Positions 15,835-24,353 of a stretch of DNA of 58,710 nt are shown here, piece after piece (the stretch's first letter is position 1; each line of letters begins with the position of its first letter). The stretch covers positions 1 through 58,710 of the forward strand of contig JAIPFY010000011.1 in assembly GCA_021736385.1 (NCBI GenBank). The letters run 5' to 3'. The position numbers and the translations under genes are program-made. A model generated the notes under the pieces. That model searched no databases, was not told the origin of the DNA, and saw only the letters and a list, made by a program, of their open reading frames with translations. This stretch comes from Spirochaetia bacterium. Lineage in GTDB: Bacteria > Spirochaetota > Spirochaetia > CAKZLE01.

Positions 15835-16782
15835 CTAGGGCATCGGGACCCCACGTGCTGCAACGAGCAGCTCGTACCACTGGTCCCTGCTCAGGGTCAC
15901 ATCATATCCCTGCATACACGCCCTGATACGGGGGATCGTGGTAGTGCCGATCACCGGTTCGATCTGTGCCGGGTGTCTGAGCAGCCAGGCCATCACCACT
16001 CCTTCCGGGGCGACTGACTGCTCCTGTGCGATGCGGTTCACTACCCGGGTCACTGCCCCTGCGGTGGCCGGGGTGCGTTCATCGGCAGGTCTTCCCGTGT
16101 AGACGCCTCTGGCAAGTGGACTCCAGGACTGCAGGGCCACATCGTGGGTCATGCAGTACTCGATGGTCCCGATGGGGAAGTCGGTGATCGGTGCATTGTT
16201 GAATCCTACAGCACTGCTGACAAAATCATGCTTCTTCAGACTCAGTTCCAGCTGGTTCGCGACCATGTGCCGTCCGGTATACAGCTCCAGCAGCTCGATC
16301 TGCTCCTTACTCATGTTCGATACCCCGATCGCCCTGATCTTCTTATCATCAAAGAGTCTGTCGATGGCATCCTTGATCTCCGAGCGTTCCATGAGCGGAT
16401 CAGGCCGGTGCAGGAGCAGGCTGTCAAGGTAGTTCGTTCCCAACCGCTCCAGGATGCCGTCCACACTGCTGATGATGTGATCATAGGAAAAATCGAATCG
16501 AGAACCGAAGGTGGAGCCGGTGAGTCGTATCCCGACCTTCGACTGGATGGTAAGACGTTCTCTGAGTCCCAGATGTCTTTTCAGGTATTCTCCGACCACC
16601 AGTTCCGATTTTCCCTGATGGTAGATATCTGCAAGGTCTATGCGGGTGATCCCAAGATCCAGGACCGCATCGAGGACCTCTGCGCCTTCGGCGATATCCC
16701 TATCTGTGAGACGGTCAGCCGCATCCCACGAAGAGCCTCCCAATCCCATGGCACCGTACCAGACATGATCTCTATTACTCAT
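15835..16782 (-). CDS. Aldo/keto reductase (YdhF-like)
   Basis: The 315-residue NADP-dependent oxidoreductase has a TIM barrel. The catalytic tetrad is visible: Asp near residue 50 (LADIYHQG with Tyr), Lys84 region (QSKVGIRL), and His in LLLHRPDPLM. Cofactor loops (IGVSNMSKEQIELL, LQSWSPLARGVY, PVIGTTTIPRI) are typical. AGGAG is 8 nt before the ATG at 16782, and an extended -10 (TGC-TATACT, 16816-16821) lies upstream. It converges on larB and is not in that operon. Substrate unknown. Confidence 0.9.
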   Translation of the reverse strand: MSNRDHVWYGAMGLGGSSWDAADRLTDRDIAEGAEVLDAVLDLGITRIDLADIYHQGKSELVVGEYLKRHLGLRERLTIQSKVGIRLTGSTFGSRFDFSYDHIISSVDGILERLGTNYLDSLLLHRPDPLMERSEIKDAIDRLFDDKKIRAIGVSNMSKEQIELLELYTGRHMVANQLELSLKKHDFVSSAVGFNNAPITDFPIGTIEYCMTHDVALQSWSPLARGVYTGRPADERTPATAGAVTRVVNRIAQEQSVAPEGVVMAWLLRHPAQIEPVIGTTTIPRIRACMQGYDVTLSRDQWYELLVAARGVPMP

Positions 16783-17184
16783 ATGCGTATCTCCTGTTTC
16801 ATGATGTGTACCTACAGTATAGCATGGCTCAGCCCGGTAAGCATACGTGAGTGCGCATGAAGAGCAGTACTGGAAGATTCGATAGATCTACTCCACTATT
16901 TATCAGTGGGAATCTTGCTAACACCTCTAGTGGGGGGCTATACTATATAAAAACGACAATGACTTGAAAAGTATTGTTACATAAGTCGGTGACTAAAGTT
17001 CAGACGCTGTTTCTGATCAGGTACTGCTTGTGATATGTATTGAGATCTACTGATTTTTGTATCTTCAACTTTCTGACAGGAATTATTGGTGCAGTGAGGG
17101 GGAGGGGAATCTCTTATTGCCGGAGCCACTATCATGCTTGCTGTGGTTTGTTGCCGTAATCAGGTGTCAAAGTTGGTGAGAGGT
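16783..17184. other. 400-bp intergenic region with a candidate promoter
   Basis: The right half holds TTGCTA (16915-16920) and TATACT (16939-16944) spaced 18 bp, reading rightward to the GGDEF gene with a leader of over 200 nt. A 5-bp inverted repeat CCACT...AGTGG lies at 16893-16909. I see no protein gene here. The leader does not show the conserved core of known c-di-GMP riboswitches. Confidence 0.35.
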
Positions 17185-18228
17185 ATGTTTGATATTGAAA
17201 AAAGTTGCGCAGAAGCCGTACGACAGTATATTGCTGTGTCTATCGAGAAGCGAGATCTTTACAGGATCCTTGAGGCTGATGCCTGCGGGGTCTCAGGATT
17301 CGGAACAGGCCTTCCTTCGCATGAGATCATGTCGAGCCCGGGTATATCGGATGAAGCCGGCAGTGAGAACAGGACCTATGCGACAGTCAGTTACACCATA
17401 GATACCGTCAGGTGTATACCGCTTGGTGAAATGTACTGCATCGCAATGGTAATAATGAGTATCGAGAGTATCTCCGATGCTGAACATCTTATCATCCATG
17501 ATCTCAGACAGACGATCGTCTTCAGGTTCTTCGAAGACCGGTCCTATCAGATCACCTATGTCCATGCCTCTTTTCCCGCTGATCGCACGGGGATATCCCG
17601 TGATATGGGATCGGGCGGTGCAGGGCATGATTTTCTGCACAGTTCCAACCTGCGGGAAGCCTACAAGGATCTGAGGACCTTCATCAATACCGATCAGCTT
17701 ACGCAGCTGCTCTCCCGCCGTCGGATAGAGGAGATGATACAGCTGGAGATGAGACGGTTCGAACGCTATAACAGCCCGTTCTGTCTGGTCTTCATCGATC
17801 TCGATAATTTCAAGATCCTCAATGATGCTCTCGGACACCTGTTCGGGGATCATGTACTGATGCAGTTCGGTGCGCTGCTCACAGCATCGATCCGGGCTAC
17901 CGATCTGGCAGGTCGATGGGGAGGGGATGAGTTCATCATCCTGCTGCCGGAGACCCGGGAGTCGGAAGCCCGTCTGGTCATCAGGACGATACTCCGCAGT
18001 TTCAGAGAGCTGTCTGTCGAAGATATGTTCTATGCCTACTGCGAACAGGCTTCCCGTCTGGAGCCGATGCGCACGTTCCCCGTATTCGATCAGCAGCAGA
18101 TCCGTGACAGACATCTGGGGTTCTCCTACGGAGTGGTCGAGTACTCACCGCGGGAGTCTTTCAGCCATATGTTCGCCGAAGCAGATGCCCGCATGTATGA
18201 TATGAAGCGGTTCGTCCATCAGGGATGA
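17185..18228 (+). CDS. Diguanylate cyclase with NTF2/SnoaL-like sensor domain
   Basis: The protein has 347 residues from the ATG at 17185; an ATG 51 nt upstream, at 17134, would add 17 residues and has a GGAG 8 nt before it, so the start is uncertain. Residues 1 to about 150 look like the NTF2/SnoaL-like fold found before GGDEF domains (VRQYIAVSIEKRDLYRILE, then a GTG/E segment and SYQITYVHASFP). The GGDEF domain spans about 165-345 with RWGGDEF (GGDEF 246-250). An I-site RATD at 237-240 is placed exactly five residues before GGDEF. It is thus probably an active, product-inhibited maker of cyclic di-GMP in the cytoplasm. Confidence 0.88.
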   Translation: MFDIEKSCAEAVRQYIAVSIEKRDLYRILEADACGVSGFGTGLPSHEIMSSPGISDEAGSENRTYATVSYTIDTVRCIPLGEMYCIAMVIMSIESISDAEHLIIHDLRQTIVFRFFEDRSYQITYVHASFPADRTGISRDMGSGGAGHDFLHSSNLREAYKDLRTFINTDQLTQLLSRRRIEEMIQLEMRRFERYNSPFCLVFIDLDNFKILNDALGHLFGDHVLMQFGALLTASIRATDLAGRWGGDEFIILLPETRESEARLVIRTILRSFRELSVEDMFYAYCEQASRLEPMRTFPVFDQQQIRDRHLGFSYGVVEYSPRESFSHMFAEADARMYDMKRFVHQG

Positions 18229-18299
18229 GCAGCCACGGCGATACGAAGAAGCCCCTGTCTTCATGCACTGGGGGACCGGGGCTGGACATGGCAGATATC

Positions 18300-19166
18300 T
18301 CAGCGGACCTGAGGCAGGGCTGTGATACAGCGCAGAGAGAACCAGATACTTACGCTCAAGAATATCGGGATGATGAATACTACGGGGATGATGGGATCTC
18401 CGGCACATCCCATGGCGATGATCTTGGCAAGAAGAGCTCCCATGAGAAACACGAGAAAGACCAGAAGCACCGGACCGGTCAGGACTCCCATCGGGGTTCT
18501 GCGCAGCAGCAGAAGACCGCAGACTGCCGAGATCGGCAGAAAGAGTGCAAGATCCATCCCCTGGACGATCAGCGTCGTGTAGTGCTGCAGCCCGGCAGGA
18601 TAGATACTCCCGTCGAGCAGCGGGGGAATGATCGCAGAGAGCCACAGCAGAGCCATGAGTGCTGCGACCACGATGAGAAATATCCCGGAACCCTTGGCGG
18701 TTCGAACGCTGAGGTATGAGAGGCCGCTAAGCCGTTCATGGAGCGAGAACAGCGAGAGGGTCAGTGAGAAGAAACTGCAGCACAGCAGCAGTACATAGAG
18801 CAGGAAGAGCTCATGGTACATGCCCATCGTCAGGTACAGCAGGTAGGTCACGAACAGATAGGCGGTCACCCCTGTCAGGATCACAGCTGCCCGTAACGAG
18901 CCTCTGCGGGCAGCAGATAGTGCAGCGATCAGTGCCGGTACGGCAGCGAAGAGTGTCACATAATCCTGTGCGATCCCCTGGATCGCCACATCAGAGGACA
19001 TATGACGATAGATCCCATACCCGTGAGTCATGACCTGTGTCCCTCTGACTGTCTCGATCATCATGCCGCCGTCTCCTCCGTGTGAGAAGATCCCAGCAGC
19101 TGCAGCAGCTGCTGCTGCCGCGGCGATGATCAGTGATAGCCTCGTGATGGTTGTCTTATGGTTCAT
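18300..19166 (-). CDS. Polytopic membrane protein of unknown function
   Basis: The 288-residue protein has about seven transmembrane helices. The first contains a run of ten consecutive alanines (codons at 19095-19124), possibly a product of repeat slippage. A small external segment with His, Gly and Met follows (SHGGDGGMMIETVRG). It overlaps the TetR gene by ATGA and has GGGAGG 6 nt before its ATG, so the two form an operon. This setting suggests an exporter-like or stress-linked membrane protein controlled by the TetR partner (inference). No family is recognised. Confidence 0.6.
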   Translation of the reverse strand: MNHKTTITRLSLIIAAAAAAAAAAGIFSHGGDGGMMIETVRGTQVMTHGYGIYRHMSSDVAIQGIAQDYVTLFAAVPALIAALSAARRGSLRAAVILTGVTAYLFVTYLLYLTMGMYHELFLLYVLLLCCSFFSLTLSLFSLHERLSGLSYLSVRTAKGSGIFLIVVAALMALLWLSAIIPPLLDGSIYPAGLQHYTTLIVQGMDLALFLPISAVCGLLLLRRTPMGVLTGPVLLVFLVFLMGALLAKIIAMGCAGDPIIPVVFIIPIFLSVSIWFSLRCITALPQVR

Positions 19167-19765
19167 ATGGTTCCTCCCGGTGTGAACAGGTGATGCTGCA
19201 GCGATCTTGCATGCTCAAGGATCTGCTCCCTGCAGGAATCAGGGGGATCTCCGGATCGGCCTGAGCTCATCATGCACAGTTCCCCATGCAGGAAGCTGTG
19301 CAGGATGCGGGTCTTCTCGGTCAGATGGGGATCATCTCCCTGTGTCTGTCTCACCCATGCTTCGAACAGTCCGGCAGGCCGAGACAAATAGGAACGCACC
19401 TCATCCGGTGGAGTACCGCTCAGCGGTTCGATCCAGATCAGGTGATACCAGGGACCATGCTGCAGGGCGAAGTCGACCGTGACCTCAAGGAGATCAGGCA
19501 GTGCTGCAGGGAACGCCCCCGTCTCGGGGTCGATACCAGCAGAGGCGATCATCCGTACAAGAGCCTCTTTGAGGGCCCACCACAGCAGCTCTTCACGGGA
19601 AGAGACATAGTTATAGGCATTCGTATGGGCACAGCCGATCCGCTTTGCGGCACCTCGCAGATTGATGTTCCTGACCGGGATCCCTTCATCCATCATGGTA
19701 AGGACGGTATCGATGAACTGCTGCTTCATCGGCACCTGCTGTGCGCTCTCTCCTCTCGTTCTCAT
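19163..19765 (-). CDS. TetR-family transcriptional regulator
   Basis: The 200-residue protein has an N-terminal helix-turn-helix: INLRGAAKRIGCAHTNAYNYVSSREELL broken over residues 34-61, the typical TetR pattern ending in a 'Y-x-x-F/V-x-s-K/R-E-E-L' box. The C-terminal ligand domain is all helical. GAGGGGAG lies just before the ATG at 19765. Its own promoter is overlapped by a perfect palindrome, so autorepression is likely. It is followed by the membrane protein gene in the same transcript. Confidence 0.85.
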   Translation of the reverse strand: MRTRGESAQQVPMKQQFIDTVLTMMDEGIPVRNINLRGAAKRIGCAHTNAYNYVSSREELLWWALKEALVRMIASAGIDPETGAFPAALPDLLEVTVDFALQHGPWYHLIWIEPLSGTPPDEVRSYLSRPAGLFEAWVRQTQGDDPHLTEKTRILHSFLHGELCMMSSGRSGDPPDSCREQILEHARSLQHHLFTPGGTI

Positions 19766-19791
19766 GCTCCCCTCAGGAACCTCCTTAGCAG

Positions 19792-19832
19792 ATTACCAGT
19801 GGTAATGTACATGAAGATGGACGGTTCGTCAA
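19792..19832 (-). promoter_or_regulatory. tetR promoter with overlapping 15-bp palindromic operator
   Basis: Minus-strand TTGACG (19827-19832) and TACATT (19804-19809) are separated by 17 bp. The perfect palindrome ATTACCA-G-TGGTAAT (19792-19806) covers the end of the -10 box and the start site. This is the expected geometry for TetR autorepression. Confidence 0.7.
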
Positions 19833-19838
19833 GAGGGA

Positions 19839-19911
19839 GTATGCGTATGGTATGGTATGGTATGGTATGAGTATGGTATGAGTATGAGTATGAGTATGAG
19901 TATGGTATGAG
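19839..19911. repeat. Short tandem repeat, 13 copies of GTATG with 5- or 6-bp period
   Basis: GTATG occurs 13 times, spaced 5 bp or, when an A intervenes, 6 bp. The tract begins 7 bp upstream of the tetR -35 box and ends about 28 bp after the stop of the upstream MATE-like gene. Slippage would change the distance between any upstream site and the promoter. It is not inside a coding frame of a supported gene. Confidence 0.85.
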
Positions 19912-19938
19912 CTTCGGGTCGTGTGAGCTGGGGAGGGG

Positions 19939-21249
19939 TCAGACGAGGCACTCGCTGATGGTCACGCGGGTAGAGATCGAGAGGAACCCCACTTCGGTGA
20001 CGAAGGCCAGAAGATACGAGCCGGCAGCGATATAGATACCGGGAACCGGGAACAGCAGCGTCCCGAGATTCAGGAAGATGAGCATCGCACTGACGTTGAT
20101 CAGTACCCCGGCAGTGACCATGCGGGTCTTTCGGCACGATACCAGGATCCCGCGATAGAGTGAGATGATCCCTGAGAGCAGCGGCATGAGGGTGAGCATC
20201 CCGAGGGTGATCGGCAGGAGATAGAACAGTTGTCCGGGTATCTGTGAGAGAGCGGAGAACCAGAAGTGCTGAAGCGCAGGACTGAACAGTACGAGGGCGT
20301 ACAGCACACTCATGACCGATGCGACCCTGATCACGAAGGAGGTGATGATCTTCAGCTCCTTCCTGCCGTGCAGCTGTGCGATGACGATCTCCTGAAGTGA
20401 TAGAGAGATGGAGGTATAGATGAACATATAGGCAAGGACGACCGGCCACAGGGCGAGCGAATCGAGGGGGAAGAGTCCCCGTGCGATACCGAAGTTGAGC
20501 AGCGGCCGCACCCCGAGGGTGATCAGTGAAGTCAGCCCGAGCGGGACATAGAAGCTGATCATCTCGCGTGTGGTCATCCGGTGATCTGGATCATCCTCTT
20601 CGGCCATATCCCTGATGATACCTCTGGTATAGCCCCAGGCAGCGACAGCCCCGGCGATGACAGCGAGCGTCAGCGTCAATCCTCCGAGCAGTGCCCCGGG
20701 AAGAGCACCTGAGTACAGACCGACCCCAAGGACTACCGCTGCGACAGCCATACGGATGTACATGACGATCGGCACCTCTCTGGATCTGCCGTAGCGGATC
20801 ATCACTCCCTGCCACAGCCGTCGGTACCCAACCGCCGCTGTCCAGGGGATCATGGCCAGGAAGCTGCGATAGGAGGGACGCAGCAGTTCATGGGGGAGGT
20901 GCATGATATCGATCGCAAGGAACCGGTAGAGACCGGGCAGGCACAGCAGCATATGAATGAAGGTCGTGATGACAGCAAGTGCATGCATGATCGACAGGAT
21001 CTTGCGATACGAGGAGAGAGAAGTGGGGATGGCCGTTCCGGCTGAGAGCATCTGCACCACCGGTCCTTCGATGAACAGTGCCAGGGCGAAGGCATAGCCG
21101 AATGCCGCGAGCTCTATGGTGGGGTTGGGCATCCTTGAGATCACGGCGGTGATCGCCGGCTGTTCTGCAGCCATGACGATCCACATCAGGGCAAGAGGGA
21201 TCCAGAGGTAGAGCAGTCGTGTGCGTGTCAACGGTCGTTCAGTATGCAT
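19939..21249 (-). CDS. MATE/ANK-like multi-helix transporter
   Basis: The 436-residue protein has about 12 transmembrane helices and loosely resembles the MOP (MATE/flippase) superfamily: an N-terminal PLALMWIVMAAEQPAITAVIS and two similar halves. It is less canonical than the neighbouring MATE gene. Substrate unknown. There is no Shine-Dalgarno; TAGAAT (minus strand, 21259-21264) ends 9 nt before the ATG, suggesting a very short or absent leader. It lies 58 nt downstream of the MATE gene but probably has its own promoter. Confidence 0.7.
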   Translation of the reverse strand: MHTERPLTRTRLLYLWIPLALMWIVMAAEQPAITAVISRMPNPTIELAAFGYAFALALFIEGPVVQMLSAGTAIPTSLSSYRKILSIMHALAVITTFIHMLLCLPGLYRFLAIDIMHLPHELLRPSYRSFLAMIPWTAAVGYRRLWQGVMIRYGRSREVPIVMYIRMAVAAVVLGVGLYSGALPGALLGGLTLTLAVIAGAVAAWGYTRGIIRDMAEEDDPDHRMTTREMISFYVPLGLTSLITLGVRPLLNFGIARGLFPLDSLALWPVVLAYMFIYTSISLSLQEIVIAQLHGRKELKIITSFVIRVASVMSVLYALVLFSPALQHFWFSALSQIPGQLFYLLPITLGMLTLMPLLSGIISLYRGILVSCRKTRMVTAGVLINVSAMLIFLNLGTLLFPVPGIYIAAGSYLLAFVTEVGFLSISTRVTISECLV

Positions 21250-21307
21250 GATCGCAACATTCTAACGATAAACACCCCCGGCGCCTAGTCATGATCCTGC
21301 GAATCTT

Positions 21308-22687
21308 CTACAGCCGGGCTTCAGCTCTGCGGATCGCAAGCTGTCGTCTTGACCAGTAGAGGGTGATTCCCGCAGCACTCCAGTTCACGATGACCAGACC
21401 CCACCAGATACCATAGACTCCCATGCCCATCACCTGTGTGAGAAAGGTGAACACGATAGCAGGGGCCAGGATCTGTCGATAGAGTCCCGCCCACATGATC
21501 ATCATCGGTCTCTTGAGTCCCATGAGTATGGAATTCGACTGGAAGAGGATGATATAACTGTAGTAGGTTATACCCTGTATGAGCAGGTAGTGGTAACCCA
21601 GGGAGAGGACCTGCTGGTTATCGGTAGCCGTAGAGAGGATGCTCCTGCCGAAGATCAGTACCGGCAGCATCAATCCCAGGAACAGGTAGAACCCGTAGCG
21701 CAGGGCCACTGCGACACTCTCATGGATACGGTCGAACCGGCGTGCGCCGTTGTTCTGTCCTGTGATCGCGCCCAGAGCAGCAGTCAGACCGTTCGAAGGG
21801 ACCAGTGCGATCTGTTCCACCCTGATCGCCAGCCCGTAGGCTGCAAGGGCGTCAGTGCCGTAGAAGGCGGTGAAATAGGTGATCACGAAGGTTCCGAGTG
21901 CCATGATGAGAAAACTCATCATGCTCGGAAGCACCTGCGAGGCCAGTTCCTGAGCTCGAGAGCGTAGCGGACGCCATTCACTGCGCTGTAAACCAGTGAA
22001 GATCCCCAGCCTCATGGCCTTATAGGCGATATAGCAGGCGCTGAGAGCCTGGATCATGACCGTTGCCAGTGCGATACCTGATTCCTGCATCTCCGGGATG
22101 ATCACTGTCGATCCGATCGAGAATCCGAACATCAGGAGCGGGTCAAGGGCCAGATTCAGGAAGAACCCGATGATGAGCATGTTCCTGTAGATCTTGGTGA
22201 AACCCCGTGCGGTCAGGGATGAGTTGAGCACCTGGGTGAGAGTCATGAAGATACTGCCTGAGATGATCACACGGGCATACCGCAGGGCTCTGGGCAGCAC
22301 ATCGGCTGCAGCACCCATGAGGTCGAAGATGGGAGAGAGCAGCAACAGCATGGGGATGATGACGGAGATCTGGACGATCGTGGAGATCATGATGCTCTGG
22401 AGAAAGATCTTGCGGGCCTGATCCGGTCGCTTCTCCCCCAGATAGTTCGAGATCAGTGCCGAGGTGCCCTGAGAGAAACCCACCCCGATCGCCAGTGCTA
22501 CGAGGAACACCGGGAAGTTGAGAGACAGTGCTGCAAGGGATTCGGTCGAGAGCCTTCCTGCCCAGAAGGTATCGACGATGTTGTACATCGTGTTGAACAG
22601 TGTGCCTATACTCGCCGGGATGGCGATCCGTCGTATGATCTGAGGTATATCACCTGTGGTCAGATCGTGAATATCTTGTTTCTGCAT
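21308..22687 (-). CDS. MATE-family efflux transporter
   Basis: The 459-residue protein has 12 predicted transmembrane helices in two halves. Signatures are clear: PASIGTLFNTMYNIVDTFWAG, GTSALISNYLGEKR, NLALDPLLMFGFSIG, and ALGAITGQNNGARRFDRI. Such proteins export drugs or metabolites using Na+ or H+ gradients. I place the start at the ATG at 22687, not at an ATG five codons upstream. A promoter (GTGACT, 17 bp, TATCGT) ends 6 nt before it and there is no Shine-Dalgarno. Confidence 0.9.
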   Translation of the reverse strand: MQKQDIHDLTTGDIPQIIRRIAIPASIGTLFNTMYNIVDTFWAGRLSTESLAALSLNFPVFLVALAIGVGFSQGTSALISNYLGEKRPDQARKIFLQSIMISTIVQISVIIPMLLLLSPIFDLMGAAADVLPRALRYARVIISGSIFMTLTQVLNSSLTARGFTKIYRNMLIIGFFLNLALDPLLMFGFSIGSTVIIPEMQESGIALATVMIQALSACYIAYKAMRLGIFTGLQRSEWRPLRSRAQELASQVLPSMMSFLIMALGTFVITYFTAFYGTDALAAYGLAIRVEQIALVPSNGLTAALGAITGQNNGARRFDRIHESVAVALRYGFYLFLGLMLPVLIFGRSILSTATDNQQVLSLGYHYLLIQGITYYSYIILFQSNSILMGLKRPMMIMWAGLYRQILAPAIVFTFLTQVMGMGVYGIWWGLVIVNWSAAGITLYWSRRQLAIRRAEARL

Positions 22688-22693
22688 ACGAAC

Positions 22694-22722
22694 ACGATAC
22701 ACATAAAACAGTCAGGAGTCAC
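22694..22722 (-). promoter_or_regulatory. Promoter of the MATE gene (leaderless)
   Basis: On the minus strand, GTGACT (22717-22722) and TATCGT (22694-22699) are separated by 17 bp. The -10 ends 6 nt before the ATG at 22687. Confidence 0.45.
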
Positions 22723-22731
22723 GAAAAAAGG

Positions 22732-24165
22732 TCAACGATCGGTAGAAAACTGATACAGAGGATCGCCTGTGGTGTCTCTGAAGATCACCGTGAGCGAATC
22801 CTCAGCGATCTGCAGATCGGCGAACCCGCTGTCAAAGAAGTTCCGGTACTGAGAACCCTCACTGATGAAGGTGGGCTGCTTATCTTTTACCCCGCCGAAG
22901 GCCCCGGTGATCAGGTAGTCGATGCCGTCGCGATGAATGTGCTCCATCTGATGATCATGGCCGGAGAAGACCAGATCGACCCCCCTGTCGATGAACAGCT
23001 GATGAAAGGTCCCGATCATATCCTGATTGTCATACCACGGCTTGTTCTCATACTTCGTGCTTGAAGCGAAGAAGAAGGCATGACTCATGATGATGATCAG
23101 ATCATCAGGATCGATGGTCTCGAGCTGCTGTTCGAACCAGACTCGCTGATCGGTCGTGTAGGTCTCGGTTCCCCACTCAAGATCCATCGTGAAGATATGG
23201 ATGTCGGGACCGAAGTCGTATCGGTGATACAGCCTGCTGCCCGAACGGGCCGGCAGCGGAGAAGGGTAGTAATAGGACTTCCAGAAGTGGACGCCTGCGA
23301 ACCACGTATCATGATTTCCCGGCAGTACGGCAGAAGGGATCTTGGTGGTATAGGGTGAGAACAGATCGATCTGTCGGGTATACTGGCTGTCATCGTTGCC
23401 CATCTCCACATTATCCCCGAGATTGAACAACAGTGCATACTCATCCCGGTCCCCGGTGATCTGCTGCAGGATCTGCAGGGTATCATCCTCACTGTTCGAT
23501 CCGGCTCCTATATGGGCATCGGAAGCGATCGCTAAGCGCAGGATCTCTCTACCCTCATCGGACTGTGTGAGGGGCATATAGGTGAACGAAGCTGTCAGCC
23601 CATCGGAAATCCTGCGGTAGAAGATCTCCTGACCGGGGGTGATCTCACTGAAGATGATCGCATGCTCCTTCGATGGGTGCTCCTCCGTGATGGTATGCCT
23701 GAGATCATCAGGATCGGTCCCGTAGATGAGTGTCTCCTGCTGGTCTTTCAGCGTATACCAGGTGAGGGCGACGTGAGGATAGCCTGAGTCATTCTGTTGT
23801 TCGACCAGCAGCAGCTGCGGGGCTTTATCTGCGGTAACGGTATAGGGAGAGAGATAGACGAACATGCCGACAGCGACGGCAAGGCTCAGCAGCGCGAGCA
23901 GATAGGAGATAACACCTACATCTGAGCGGGAAGGCCGGTGTGATCGCAGATAGGTGTCGATGAAGACGGTCAGCAGTGCGATCAGAGCCAATGCGATGAG
24001 CCCCAGATAGAGCCTTCCGTACAATGGGTTCCACTTCATGAGCTGCAGGTTCCGATCATGCACACCGATCCAGATCACCACTGCAGGAAGTGCGAGCGTG
24101 ATCAGCCGGATGAGATGGCGGAGTATATGCGGTCGATTTATGTTCATGTCCTGATAACGTGTCAT
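22732..24165 (-). CDS. Membrane-anchored metallophosphoesterase
   Basis: The 477-residue protein has three N-terminal transmembrane helices (about 18-35, 50-68 and 85-107), then an extracytoplasmic fibronectin-like region. The calcineurin-like phosphoesterase domain has all blocks: SDAHIG, GDNVEMGND, GNHDTW, MSHAFF and GHDHQMEH. It resembles purple-acid-phosphatase-type enzymes (a short Fn-like domain before the catalytic one). The active site faces outward by topology. It has no Shine-Dalgarno; an extended -10 (TGG-TATTCT, 24173-24178) ends 7 nt before the ATG. Substrate unknown. Confidence 0.85.
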   Translation of the reverse strand: MTRYQDMNINRPHILRHLIRLITLALPAVVIWIGVHDRNLQLMKWNPLYGRLYLGLIALALIALLTVFIDTYLRSHRPSRSDVGVISYLLALLSLAVAVGMFVYLSPYTVTADKAPQLLLVEQQNDSGYPHVALTWYTLKDQQETLIYGTDPDDLRHTITEEHPSKEHAIIFSEITPGQEIFYRRISDGLTASFTYMPLTQSDEGREILRLAIASDAHIGAGSNSEDDTLQILQQITGDRDEYALLFNLGDNVEMGNDDSQYTRQIDLFSPYTTKIPSAVLPGNHDTWFAGVHFWKSYYYPSPLPARSGSRLYHRYDFGPDIHIFTMDLEWGTETYTTDQRVWFEQQLETIDPDDLIIIMSHAFFFASSTKYENKPWYDNQDMIGTFHQLFIDRGVDLVFSGHDHQMEHIHRDGIDYLITGAFGGVKDKQPTFISEGSQYRNFFDSGFADLQIAEDSLTVIFRDTTGDPLYQFSTDR

Positions 24166-24353
24166 ACTATGCAGAATACCACTTTACACAGAGCTTGGCT
24201 ATCAAAAAATGACCAGGATAAGACGTTTCAGCGGTTCTCTGTAGAGGGTCTGTGAGCCGGTATCGGTCAGCTGAGAGCCGGTCTCCCGCGCTGCTCCTGT
24301 CCCGGTGTGAGGCTGGTACATCTTCTCTCGTGTTCCGGGCATCGACTCGGGAC

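Noticed and set aside
16945-17184. Cyclic di-GMP riboswitch before the GGDEF gene
   Set aside because: I could not find the conserved core sequences of the known classes; an unknown regulatory leader is not excluded.
19829-20449. Protein frame reading through the GTATG repeats into the MATE-like gene, as a phase-variable extension
   Set aside because: It lies in a frame antisense or offset to the supported gene and lacks start signals; slippage would not affect a real coding region.
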